Positions 20,299 through 31,300 of a stretch of 64,000 nt of DNA are shown here, piece after piece; the stretch's first letter is position 1, and the number at the start of each line of letters is the position of its first letter. Source of the DNA: Linderina pennispora (Eukaryota > Kickxellomycota > Kickxellomycetes > Kickxellales > Kickxellaceae); contig NW_024468264.1 of the NCBI RefSeq assembly GCF_002104995.1, positions 186,001-250,000 on the forward strand, written 5' to 3'. The notes below the pieces were generated by a model, which was not told the origin of the DNA, ran no database searches, and saw only the letters and a program-made list of their open reading frames with translations. The translations under genes and the position numbers were made by a program.

Positions 20299-20567
20299 TT
20301 CCTCAAAACCAAGCTCCGTTTCCACAATATATACCCGCTCTTTTTCAATATGCAATCGATTGGCCAGTAGGCAGATCGGCGGTGCATGGGTCCAGCGAAG
20401 TCCCAAAAAATTCATGGACGTGCGCATGGATTGTCACCTGAATCGTGGGGGCTGGGCGGACGGTGGCTGCCCGGCTGACTGGCCTGAGGCACGCCTCATG
20501 CGCCTTTCTCCTTCAAACCCTCTACTTTCGTACGCCCTTTTTCTGTATTGTCAACAAGTAGTTAGCC

Positions 20568-21749
20568 ATGGCACCCAGCGTAAGTGTTCGGCAGCGAGCG
20601 AAGCAAGGAGCCAGAGTGCACGCATTGCTCTGAATTTCAAGGCCCACTCATGCAAACGGTATCCTGTAGGTATCCTTCATATTCAACCCAAACACGCATG
20701 CGCAGTCGGTGTGGGAAAAGGTAAGCACTACAGGGCAGATCCAAGCACCAGCAAAAACCGGCCCCAGTGAATACCTCACACTCACCGTACACTCCAACAC
20801 GGACCGTTTCTAGCTCAGGCCGCACGCAGAAAAGAGGCTAGCCGGCATAAAATGGGTGGCCAAGCCAACCAAGCGTGCCGGCCACGCCCGCGAACTGGCC
20901 TACGCCAGCATCTTCAGCGACCACTGCACAGTGGTGGTAGCTATTGGCGGCGACGGCCTCTTGCACGAAGTGGTCAACGGATACATGGACGCCCACGGCA
21001 AGCAGTCCGGTGCCGCCATTGCAGTGATCCCTGCCGGCACCGGCAACGACTTCGTCCGGTCCTTTCCGAAGCCGCCTGCGGTGCCGGCGCCCGGCGATAT
21101 CCTGGATCTGATCTTGAATGACCAGCGTGCGACAGTCGATATTGGCAAGTATAGCTGCACGAGCTCGGCGAGCGTCAGAAGCTCAACTGGTACCAGCGGT
21201 TATTTTGTCAATGCGGCATCGGTCGGGCTGGGCGGGCATACCGCGATGATGCTGGCGCAGGCGCGGTGGAAGAAATACGTGCCCGGATCCATTGCATACC
21301 TGGCTCAGGCCGTCAAGACGTATTTTGTCGATTATCGGGCTCCACTGGTCAGGTACTCGTTCTGTCTGAAGGATGGTGGCGGGGCATCGCCTGATGTCAC
21401 AGCCAAGCTGTTGATTAGCGTCGTAGCCAACGGAAGAGTATTTGCCGGAAACATTGGCATTGACGCAGCTGCGCGTCTCGATGATGGGCTGCTAAGCTTT
21501 GTGTGCATAAAGAACGCCAGTCTGGCACAGGTCCTGGCCAAGGTTGTGCCGGCTGCGCTGCTATCGACGCTATCAAGTGTCCCACCAGCTCTGGGTGATA
21601 TAGCGAAAAATGCAGTCAGCGTACACATGGAGGCAGTCGACGAAGACACAGTAATTATTATTGAGACGGACGGCGAGATTGCCGGCGTGCTGCCCGCAGA
21701 CTTTGAGGTAGTGCCGCGGTGTCTCGACATAATTGCACTTGAGTTATAG
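20568..21749 (+). CDS. Diacylglycerol-kinase-like lipid kinase (three exons)
   Basis: Proposed exons are 20568-20579, 20670-20720 and 20814-21749, with GTAAGT/TAG and GTAAGC/TAG introns of 90 and 93 nt, all in phase 0. The joined protein is 332 aa. The spliced N-terminus supplies FIFNPN, the start of the DAGK catalytic domain, which the last exon alone lacks. Then come AIGGDGLLHEVVNG and PAGTGNDFVRS, the nucleotide-binding loops of the YegS/DAGK/sphingosine-kinase superfamily. No membrane anchor or C1 domain is seen. It probably phosphorylates diacylglycerol or a sphingoid/ceramide substrate; which one is not readable. The stop lies about 140 bp from the convergent trehalose gene. The exon structure is my inference from splice consensus and family fit. 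Confidence 0.85.
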
Positions 21750-21890
21750 AATGTTGGTATATATTTTTAGACAGAGATGACATAGAAGATTTGGTAATTA
21801 GATGGCGGTAGAGGGTAGTGAGATAAAGAGGTCATACCTATTTAGGAAGCAAGAGAAGAACATGAGCTCTGCCATGTGCAAGACAGGGCC

Positions 21891-24397
21891 TCACTCGTCT
21901 GCCTCATCCAGCGGCTCCCTGCGCGTGCTTGCAAGGTCCGAGACAAATGACGACACAAAGCTCCGGGCGCTGTTGTTGTACACCTGCCGGTACAAAATCT
22001 CCCACCGATCGAGCTTCTCCTCCTCGCTCATCACCAGCGCATCGTTGATTGCGTTGGAAATCGCCCGCGTATCCATTGGGTTGACACCCAATGCACCGCC
22101 GCTGAATGCGCCGTACGTGCCGACAAACTCGCTCAGAATCAGCGGCGAGTGCTTCTCGCGCTGGCACAGCACAAATTCGTGCGATGTCAGATTCATACCG
22201 TCGCGCAGCGACATGACCATCATTGCGTCAGCAGTAGACAGCAGCGCCAGGTAGTGGGTGTACGGGATGTCTTTGTGGAAGAAGACGACCGGCTGGTGCT
22301 CGATGTTGCCAAACTTGGAGTTGATCCGGTTGACGACATCCATGACTTGCACATGCAGCTCGTTGTGCTCAGCTGTGGTCAGGGCAATCTGGATGAACAC
22401 GGTCTTGGAGGCATACTCTGGATGGTCGTTCAGGAACATCTCATAGCCAAGCAGCTTTTGGCGCACGCCCTTGACGTAGTCGAGCTTGTCGCGTCCGACT
22501 ATCAGGTACTTGCCCGCGTACTTTTCCTTCAGGAACTGGATAAGATCGCCCACGGCAACATTGCTCCTACATGGTGGATAATTTGGGAAGATATTAGATT
22601 CGCTGGTTGCTCGGAGACATGGCCGCCAACTGCCCTTGTGCATGCAATAGCTGAAGCACAGGTGACGTCCTAATTAATGATCGCCGATGGCTGCTAATTG
22701 GCAGCGGCATTCAGGATTTTGCAAGAGGATTCGCATCAGGCGTGGCCAGGGAGGGGAGGGGAAAGAGACATGTCGTATGTCGGGTTGCATGCTATCGATG
22801 ATGGCTGCCTGGCCTTTCATCATCCCTTCTGTTGATCATTGATGGTGGGGAGTGCGGAGCCACTTACCATTTCTCCTCAACGCTGGCTGGGTCAAGACCC
22901 ATGGCATATTGGCCAACGACCACTGGCCCCTTGTCCAGAAACAGGCCGCTCGGCGACCCCTCGACACCAAGAACGCGCTTTGCAGTCTGAATAAAGTGCC
23001 GCTTATATGAAAAGGTCTACATGGAGCGGAACATTCCAAGGATTGTCAGTGTGTGGGTGGGGTATATGTGGAAAGGCCCACAACAGATGCTGCGCCCGCA
23101 GTACCGTGCCAGAAAAAAAAACAACAGATATGATACACAGCCAATGTCAGGTTGAGGCATAGCCTTTGTTTTCCTATGGTGGACACAGCACAGCAAATCC
23201 AAGCCCATGTATGCACCATGTCATGCCATGCATTATCAGGCTTTAATTAAAAGAGGATAGTCCCCGCCATAGCCATTTAGCGCGCCTCGCGCACTCGTCC
23301 TCCTGGTTTCAGGCAATAGGAGAGGGCCTGGCCGTGTTGCCGACAAGAAATCACCCACAGCAAATGCATGTACATATGCCCAACACACTTACCTGCAAGC
23401 CGACGACATCAGCCCCCAGCATCCCCTCAAGCAGCTCCTTGCGGACATGGAGGCAGCGGAAGATCTCAGAGCTGGGGAAGGGGATGTGCAAGAAGAAGCC
23501 GACCTTGGCGTGCGGCAGGCGCTCGCGAATCAGCTTGGGCAGCAGCATTAAATGATAGTCGTTGACCCAGATGACGTCTCCTTCGCGGTATATCTCGACA
23601 ATGCGGTTGGCAAACTTCTGGCAGGTGGACAGTGCTGCCTCATACGCCGATTTCTCCCAGCCGTGCCAGTGCGGCATCTCGGGCATGATGTAGTGGAAGG
23701 CTGGCCACAGAAGCTACATGACAGGGAGTGGCAGCGACACAGCATGGGTTAGCAGACAGAAAGAAAAGGGCCCCAGATCGATAGCGCACAGATGCGCTGA
23801 AAGAGCATGAAAACTGATAAAGTGCAGATAGCATGGGGAGCGGACACCACCCGCTTATCACGGCATCACAGCACACCTGCTGCGTGCATATGGCCACACG
23901 CCAAAGCCTGCGTTTCCTGAAGGAAAAGCCAGGCGCTGGCACGGTGCTGGCGGGTATTAGCGGCATATTGTGTACATTACCTGCTTGCAGAAGCGGCTGT
24001 AGTGGCCCTCGAACTCCTTGTCGCTGACAAACACCGGCACGGTCTCGAACTCATCCAGCAGGCGGCTCGACACGGCGGCCTTGCGCTCCTCGGACCAGCT
24101 GTCGGTGCTGACCCCAATCTCGCCAATCCAGATGCGCTCGGCAAACTGGTCCAGGCTGGCGTTGACGCTGTTGAACAGGCCAATGTTGCCGACGTTCAGG
24201 TGCTCGACCACAAACTCATCGCTGGTGCCGGGTACTACCGACGGCGACCACGGCATATCGCCGGGCGACACCATCGAGCTGATGTCGCTGCCACTGCTGC
24301 TGCGCGTGGTGGAGATGTTGAGCCCCACCAGCGACGCTGTCAGCGCCGGGTCCGCGTGGCCATTTGTATTACCGTTACTCTCGGATACTTCCGCCAT
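21891..24397 (-). CDS. Trehalose-6-phosphate synthase family protein (GT20), Tps3/Tsl1-like, no phosphatase domain
   Basis: Four exons on the minus strand: 24397-23981, 23713-23393, 23016-22868 and 22566-21891, all with GT-AG introns of 267-376 nt, giving 520 aa from the ATG at 24397. The GT20 domain runs WIGEIGVSTDS, VFVSDKEFEGHYSRFCKQ, WVNDYHLMLLP, GFFLHIPFPSSEIFR, GRDKLDYVKG, LRDGMNLTSHEF and LILSEFVG. It resembles Tps2/Tps3/Tsl1 more than Tps1. The usual Tps1 N-terminal VSNRLP loop is absent and VDRLDY reads RDKLDY, so catalysis is doubtful. Yeast Tps3 and Tsl1 also carry a C-terminal phosphatase-like domain; here the stop directly follows GT20. The trehalose synthase complex makes trehalose-6-phosphate from UDP-glucose and glucose-6-phosphate in stress and sugar control. 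A regulatory subunit is my best reading. Confidence 0.85.
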
Positions 24398-25027
24398 CAA
24401 GCCTGCTCCCCACCAGCCCGCGCTGCGATGCTGCGACCTCCTTGGCAGCGCCCGCCAGCGTCGCCGACTGGGCCGCACGCCCCACAGTCTTGCGTTTTGC
24501 CGGACTGCTATGCATGCCGCTCCGCCTTGCCTGCTTCTCGCGCATCAGATCCCGCGTCGCTTTGCGCGAATAATCCAGCGTATTGGCCGGCGGCGTGTGT
24601 GCGCCTGCTGCCTCATCAATGCTGAAGCCCAGCTGCGTCGGGTCCAGCCGCCGCACATGCGGCTGCTCGTCGTGCTCGGTCGTGCGGCGCCAGCCGCGCT
24701 GCGTCGCCGTTGGGAGGTGACTCGCCGGGCTCCTTGCGATCGGCGGAACCCGACCGTGAGATCGGCGTCAGCTTGAACGCATTCACCGAGAACGACGAGC
24801 GCCGCCGGCTGTGCGGCTGCCCGTGGTGGCCCAGCGGCGTTGTGTGTGTGCGGTGGACGCTGCTGCGCCGCCCCTTCCAGACCGAATTGCGGCCAGTCGA
24901 CCCGCTGCGCATGTGCCGGTCGGCCGCTTGCATGGCGTTGCCTGGAGGCGTGCCGTTCTCAGGCCGGTTGGTCAAAGTTGACAGAGTACGGCGCAAAGAG
25001 CGACACCACGAGTACACGCGACTCCAT
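24398..25027 (-). other. Frame-broken N-terminal extension of the Tps3-like protein
   Basis: Upstream of the clean start, protein-like sequence continues in three frames. It begins at ATG 25027 with MESRVLVVSLFAPYSVNFD, much like the first residues of yeast Tps3. The frame then meets a TGA and continues one base later as ENGTPPGNAM and RRSSFSVNAFKLTPIS, then shifts again to LDPTQLGFSIDEAAG and LDYSRKATRDLM. The last junction could instead be a 42-nt intron beginning GTAACG. Fungal Tps3/Tsl1 proteins have just such a long polar N-terminal region. So this is probably coding, with two or three one-base differences that may be consensus errors or true lesions. Confidence 0.55.
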
Positions 25028-26381
25028 AGTGCTGAGTGGAATGTGCCTTGGCTAATTTCGTTCGAGTGAAGAAAAAATGCGTGGCCAGGACGGCGATCAA
25101 AAGAGAGGAAGAGAGAGAAGACGCTGTTAGTAATGGAGCCAAGCCGAACACAGCCAGACGGGGGAGGAGGCTGGGTGGGAATAATGTATAGAGCACACAG
25201 AAGCGTGCGTGCTTGCTTGCTAGGGCAGTAGGGCACTTTAGAGAGGTGAAAATACAGCGCTGGCGAGGCAGAGGTGGAAGCAAGGAGAATAGAGATTTGT
25301 GTATAGCCGTGTGGAGTCCGTTCTAGCGAATGCCACCTTTTCGTGTCTAAATACAATGTTTGTCCAGGGGTGTTGAGGGTGGGTGATGGACACACCCCTG
25401 CAATCTTTCTGAAGAAGACGAAAAATGAACTGAGCCTGAGCACGGATATGCACCCGTATCATTCGCTGAGATACTGCCGAGGATGCCAGAGCCTGACAAT
25501 CATTGACGAATCGCACTCCCTTCGCTCCACAGATGTGATATTCGTTTCGCCAGAATGACGGCCCCACACCCTCCTCGCCCAGGGACATGTGCCCCGGTGC
25601 TGTGGAGAATACCTCGTCGCCAAATGGGACTGCTGATATGCTCAACACGGGCCCATCGTTCCAAGAACAATGACGCGATACTCTACCTGGTCTGATTTGC
25701 TTATGCGAAGCAGTATATGAATCGTTTTCAGGAGTCGCCCCAAGGCCTTGTGTGTTTACCTGAAGCACAGTTTGAGAATCAGAAAACAGGGAGGAAACAG
25801 CCCAGCAGATAATCGAGGGTGTCTCCTGCCTGTGCCTCCGCGCACCCGCCTTTTATATGTGGCTAGCGAGGCAGCACCGCATCACGCAGACCAACTTCGC
25901 ATCACTGACTGACGTCACTCGCTCCTTCCGCTCCCTTTTTGTTTGCGCTGCGCACCTATGAGGAACGCCAGGACACCACTGGCAGAACATGCAGAAAGCG
26001 ACACTGGCAGCAGACCCGCGCTCCTTCACACTCCCCAAAAACATGTTTGCTGTGCACAACCGCGCGAGGTTTGACGACAAGGAGAGCCCCAGAGCTATCA
26101 GCAAGGCATCAATGAACCCACAGTGCGACCACAGGAGAGCGCTGGTGCCTCTGCAGCAGTCGCCCACGCCTTTGGCAGTCGCCTTCGCCAATGACGTCGT
26201 CCTGGCTCGTTCATCGATAGGGGATTTTTTTGGGCTAGCCTGGAGTGTTCGCAGCGCACCATACTAGGCAACTTGGGATACATGAGCAACTCAGGCGCTT
26301 CCCTCGCCGATTCCAGAACCTGCAAAAATCCGCTTCACCAACGAAACGATCCTCCTATTTTACGCGCCAACAGCAGAACCT
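25028..26381. other. Divergent intergenic region between the trehalose gene and EngB
   Basis: Holds two promoters. A TATAAAA on the minus strand at 25851-25857 could serve the trehalose gene. I see no further gene, RNA or repeat; a 176-codon minus frame at 25238-25768 has no recognisable features. Confidence 0.5.
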
Positions 26382-27194
26382 ATGCTCTCCACTCTCACAC
26401 GGCGAGTTGTCCTCAGGGACTGTGGCTCCAGCGCACTCACTCGATCTCCGCTGCATGCACCGCCTGCCCGCATGTTCCACGGCCGCCCGGCTTCCTACGA
26501 GCCCCGCCCATCTCCGTCTGATTTGCTAGCAAAGAAGCCGTCCCCCGCCGATGGCAACGACCCGACCAGCCGGTTCTTCAGACAGCGCCGCGCCGAATTT
26601 ATGTTCACGGCCGTCAAGCCACAGCAGTACAGCCACCTGCATCTCCCAGAAGTGACATTTGCGGGCCGCTCGAACGTCGGCAAATCCTCGCTGATCAACG
26701 CCGTTCTGCGCTCAAAGTCCCTGGTTAAGACGTCAAAGCGCCCGGGCCACACGTCGGCGCTCAACTTCTTCAGTCTGGCGTCCGATGCATCGCCACGCGC
26801 TCTCACTCTGGTGGATATGCCGGGGTATGGTTTCCGCAGTCGCGACGAGTGGGGCAAGTTTATCATGGAGTACTTGGGCGGGCGCCAGGAGCTCAAGCGC
26901 GTTTTCTTGCTTATCGAAGCCAAGGTCGGCAAGCCGAAACAGACGGATCTGAGCTTCCTGGAGCTGGCCGAAGACTACGGCGTGCAGACACAGATTGTCC
27001 TGACCAAGACCGACAAGCTGAAGAAGCCAGATCTCGACAAGATCAGCGAGGGCGTGGTTGCTGCCGCTCTGGAGGCTGCGCCGTCGGTAGTCCAGCCCAC
27101 AGCCATCCACTGCAGCAGCCGGTCCAAAGACGGCATCCACTCCGTGCAGAGGGAGATTCTCAAAGTATGCAATATGCTGTCAAACATCAAATAG
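26382..27194 (+). CDS. EngB/YihA-type GTPase, probably mitochondrial ribosome assembly
   Basis: A single-exon 270-aa protein. The first ~60 residues are Arg/Ser/Ala-rich without acidic residues at the start (MLSTLTRRVVL), fitting a mitochondrial presequence. The EngB GTPase follows: G1 GRSNVGKSS at 95-103, a switch region KRPGHTSALNFF, G3 VDMPGYGF, G4 LTKTDKL and a G5-like CSSRSKDGI. Bacterial EngB helps assemble the large ribosomal subunit; eukaryotic relatives act in mitochondria. It ends 6 bp before the stop of the convergent nicotinamide riboside kinase gene. All G motifs look intact. The start is the first ATG that gives a presequence. Confidence 0.92.
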   Translation: MLSTLTRRVVLRDCGSSALTRSPLHAPPARMFHGRPASYEPRPSPSDLLAKKPSPADGNDPTSRFFRQRRAEFMFTAVKPQQYSHLHLPEVTFAGRSNVGKSSLINAVLRSKSLVKTSKRPGHTSALNFFSLASDASPRALTLVDMPGYGFRSRDEWGKFIMEYLGGRQELKRVFLLIEAKVGKPKQTDLSFLELAEDYGVQTQIVLTKTDKLKKPDLDKISEGVVAAALEAAPSVVQPTAIHCSSRSKDGIHSVQREILKVCNMLSNIK

Positions 27195-27200
27195 AATGTA

Positions 27201-27992
27201 TTACTCCATACGGCGCCTCCACTCGCTAACGATAGCGCCAACGCACTCTGCCAGCATATCTTTTGCCGGCACATCGGACGAACACACTGAGACATTAGAA
27301 CTCCCGGGCGCAGCCGCAGCATCGTCGGCCAGGATGCATGGGTGCGCCTTGATCATGCCTGAGTGGTACTTTACAAAGTTGGGCCACACGATCGAGTCAA
27401 AGTACCCAGGCGGGTCCGTCCACACGCCCTCCTTGGTTGCATATGCTGAGCGCGCCTCCCGGCGCTGCTTCAGCGTCTCGTATGATGCATAGATAAACAG
27501 GCCAATGTCCAAGGCGCTCTGCGGGTGCCTGACGGCATCGTTGTCATCATGGTAAAGCAAGATGCCGTCAACGAGCACGATGCAGAATGGAATCTGGTCG
27601 GCACTGTCGATTCCCAGGTCTTGTATGATCCAGTGCCGCATGCCGTCAATAACGGTGGTCGGAATTAGCTTGTCGATGTCCTCGGGTGGGTTGGCCCACT
27701 GCGATGCGAAGTGGTCGCGCAGATCACCCACGCTATCGGTTCCGTCGATGCCCTCCAGCCTCAGCCGCGTGCTCTCAATGTCAGCTACCAGTTTTTCCAT
27801 GTCAAACGAGCCCGGGCAGTCCCAGTCCTGCACCCCAGCCGTGTCGTTCAATGGGATTTGGCTGTCGGGCTTGTAAAAGTCGTCTTGGTGGATAACCACT
27901 GTGTGTGGAAACAGCTTGATAAGGTTGAGTGCCACGGTGGTCTTTCCCGAACACGATGGGCCAGCCAATCCGACAACAACAACACGCGACAT
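27201..27992 (-). CDS. NRK1: Nicotinamide riboside kinase
   Basis: A single-exon 263-aa protein. It begins with a P-loop, VGLAGPSCSGKTTVA, followed by VVIHQDDFYKPDSQIP and WDCPGSFDMEKL, the substrate region of Nrk1-type kinases of the uridine-kinase-like fold. Later come VLVDGILLYHDD and a lid with KQRREARSAYATKEG. The enzyme phosphorylates nicotinamide riboside to nicotinamide mononucleotide in NAD salvage, normally in the cytosol. The length fits the yeast enzyme (about 240 aa). It converges with EngB, only 6 bp apart, so their 3' UTRs must overlap. Confidence 0.92.
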   Translation of the reverse strand: MSRVVVVGLAGPSCSGKTTVALNLIKLFPHTVVIHQDDFYKPDSQIPLNDTAGVQDWDCPGSFDMEKLVADIESTRLRLEGIDGTDSVGDLRDHFASQWANPPEDIDKLIPTTVIDGMRHWIIQDLGIDSADQIPFCIVLVDGILLYHDDNDAVRHPQSALDIGLFIYASYETLKQRREARSAYATKEGVWTDPPGYFDSIVWPNFVKYHSGMIKAHPCILADDAAAAPGSSNVSVCSSDVPAKDMLAECVGAIVSEWRRRME

Positions 27993-28358
27993 GATGAAAT
28001 GACGAATAGACTACCTAAATGAGCGCAAATGTATAACACACTTGCCAATCCGCCACATTTTGTGATGACCGCATAAAGTGATCATTGCACATGTGGTAAC
28101 TATGGATCTCATGCACACTGCGGAAACAGAACAGAATAATGCGACTGCTATTGTTACAAGCTCAAACAAAGTATTAAGGGTCGATGCGACGCGAGAGTGA
28201 GTAGAGAAGAGGAAAAAGAACAGACTACAGTACAAGGGCTAGTCGTAACAGCGCAAAGTGGTAAACGATAGAAGGGCAAAGAAAGGCGCTTACTGAGAAT
28301 AGGCAGGGAGTAACAGTGGATACGAATAAGGTGATAGTGCAGTACACGGAGCCGGAAG
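27993..28358. other. Spacer between NRK1 promoter and M16 protease 3' end
   Basis: About 370 bp with pyrimidine-rich stretches on the minus strand. It should hold the NRK1 promoter. Nothing else is seen. Confidence 0.5.
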
Positions 28359-31300
28359 CTAGAGGCTGATGATAGGATCCAAGACAGACAGTTCGATCTG
28401 CTTGAACTCGATGTCGTACGGGTTGTCATTCAGCTGCTTCATGAATTCAGATTCCTCGTCTTCGGTCTTGGTGGGCGTAGTAAACAGATAAATGTGTTTG
28501 CCAGTCTTCTGCACGATCGGCCGGAAGAACCTTAGGAATACGCGGCGCAGGTCATCGAGTGTGATATGCTCGATGTGGCGGGCGGACCACTTGATCGACT
28601 CTTCAAGCCCCGAGAACCCGCGCAGGATGGCTGTTGCATCGTCAAACGGGATGGCGCTGCCTGGGCTCTGGTATAGGCGGAATGTGTACATCGACTTGGA
28701 CAGCCTCGAGCTGGACCTCATTGACACGCGCAGCCCAGCCTTCTTCGGTGCACATGTCTTCGATCACCTCCCACAGCGCGTGCAGCGCCTTGATAGGGTC
28801 GACTGCATGGCTGATGTAGATCGCCATATGGCCGTTTTCTGCGCGAGCGTGGATGCCGATTCCGTAGGCGTGGCCGCGTCCGCGGATTGCGTTCTTCAAT
28901 GGTCCTTCTGAGCGACTCAGCAGCCCAGCCAGGATTTGGAAAGAGAATATGTCAAGTGCTGGCAAGGACTCGAGCTGCTTGTCGATGGAAACCAATGCCG
29001 TATCCACTGGATCCTTGGGGATGTCGAGCGGGACCTGGACGCCAAAGTATGATGTGCGTAGCTCCGGCAGCTGCACATGCAGGCCCAGTGGCTTTTTGAG
29101 GATCGACAAACAGGCGGCTGCCGCGACGCTCACCAGGCGGTCCCGCAACCACAGGGCTCTTGTGCTCCGGCACAGCCTTCACTGGCTGTGCTGTGCTCCT
29201 GCGGCGCTTGCGTGGCGGCCCAGACGCCTGCAATTGTGCGGTAGTGATCAAGGGGATTGGCGAGGCGTAAGGCACTACGGGCTCGGAAGGCGACGATGGA
29301 GCGATGATCGTCAGGTGGGTCTCACGCCACATGCTTGTGCGCACCCGCCACTCCTCAATCAAAGCGTCCACTATAACGCGAGCCTTGATGTCGGTTTGCT
29401 TCTCAGGCAAAGTGACATGGAGCAGCCCAGTGCGGGCTATGCAGTTTGCAAAATGCATGCGGATGCGGGCAATTGCATCGCTTACTTTGTGCGTGCTGGA
29501 TGGCATCGCATCGTCTCCCGACACTGCGCTTGACAGAGACTGCGTCACAGACTTCATGAATGATGCCTGGAAGTACAAATTCAGGACACGTCCCAGTGGC
29601 TCCTTGCTGGTGTTTGTGATGACACCAGGCACAAGCGGGTTCCTGACCAGCGAGCTGGCATCGAATGCACCAGGTGCACGCAGCCACTGGAACATGTCAA
29701 TGAGTATCGAGTTGTGCATCTCCTTGTTGCGGTTCACCATAGCTCTGAGGCGGGTAGCAGTTTTGTGGATAGCATCGATGCCAAAGTCGCCAAACAGCAG
29801 TTTCAAAACCATCAGCCCTGAACGCAGCGCGCAGATTGCTGCCTGTCGTCGACCCGTACAGGGTCAGGACCTCATACGGCCAATGACCGCTGTTTTCCAA
29901 ATCAGAGTAGTTCGCCAATGTAAGGCTCTATGCTGGGTAAGAACTTTGCTGAACGACGCATCCACCTGCTCGCTAGGAATGTACTGCATGGGCATCTCGG
30001 ATGGCTGCATCTCCTGGCCGTCATCGCCATTCATCAGCTCGGATGCAAGGGCTGAGGGTAGAATAAGTCCAGTGCGGACTGGCCAGAAGCTCAGTAAACA
30101 GAACCAGGTACGGATACAAGTCGCAAGACAGGCCAGCCAAAGGCAGGGAGACCTGGAACCTGGCCTCAATCTCAGTCGGCACGACCAACACGCGACCGTA
30201 GCCAAACGGTGTTGCTTGGCCCGCACGCTCGCTAGCCAAGTTGAACCCGAATCCGTAGAACGGCGGCAGTTGCACTTTGGAGACATCGGGCGTCGGGGGC
30301 ATCGCCCTCAGCACTTCCATCGGAATGTTGATCTTGGTTGACTCCATGGCCTCAGCGTTCTTTCGCTCGACCTCCTTCATCTTCTCCGGCGTCAGGCTTT
30401 CCAAGAATGAGCGCTTTCTCAGGTTGCGTTCGGCCTCAATCTGAATGCTCATCTTGGAGTCTGGAATCATTGCCAGGTGCACCAGCTTGTTGTCAATCAG
30501 CCAGCGCTGCATAAGTGCTTCCCAGAACTTGTGGTCCTTCTGCTCGAGCTCACGGCGGATCGTGAACTGCTTGGCACGCGAGCCAAACTTAGGCCTAGAC
30601 TTTGCAATTGACTCGGGCGAGAACCGGAACGCTGTTGCATCGCGAGACAGCATCTGGACGAGGCCATACATATCAGCGTAGTCCATCGCCGTCTTCCCGA
30701 AGGCTGCTGCAATAGCCGCGTTGCGCTTGACAATATAGCTGTGGAAGTGTGACCACCGGTGTTCCAGCCAGTAGTCGGTCATGTATGTGAACACGTCCAT
30801 CAACTTACGGCGGTAGCTGTTATGTGAGAACAGATTAACTACATCGTCGCTCTGTGTAGTCAGGTCAGTAGCCCCGTAGGCTTCGGCAGGCGACGGGTAG
30901 CTGCTTGCTGCACTTGCTGATTGGGATACAGGAACATATGTGGGCGGACGGCGGTTCTGCGTCGACATGGTAGTGGATGCCACTGCAGCTCCCAGGTGCG
31001 TGGCATACGATTTGAGAGGCACCTCGAGAAAATTGAGCTCAATCATGGTTGGGATATACGGGCGGATGGAGAAGTCGATATCCCCGGCAATCTGCACTGG
31101 GCGGTTGGTGAACCTCAGACGCATCGGTGATGTCGGCTCGTTCTTCAGATAGTCGATCAGCATCTCCAGCGCAATCTGGGTTTCGACATCCTCGCAGGCC
31201 GGCCCCTCCCACGCAAATGCCATTGAGCCCTTGGTGGTCCTCTCTGACGCAAACACGACGTCGTGGCGACGCTTTTCGCGGGTAATCTGCGGCGATTTCA

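Noticed and set aside
24398-25027. Programmed frameshifting as the explanation for all breaks in the window
   Set aside because: The breaks go in both directions and share no slip-site sequence, so consensus errors or mutations explain them better.
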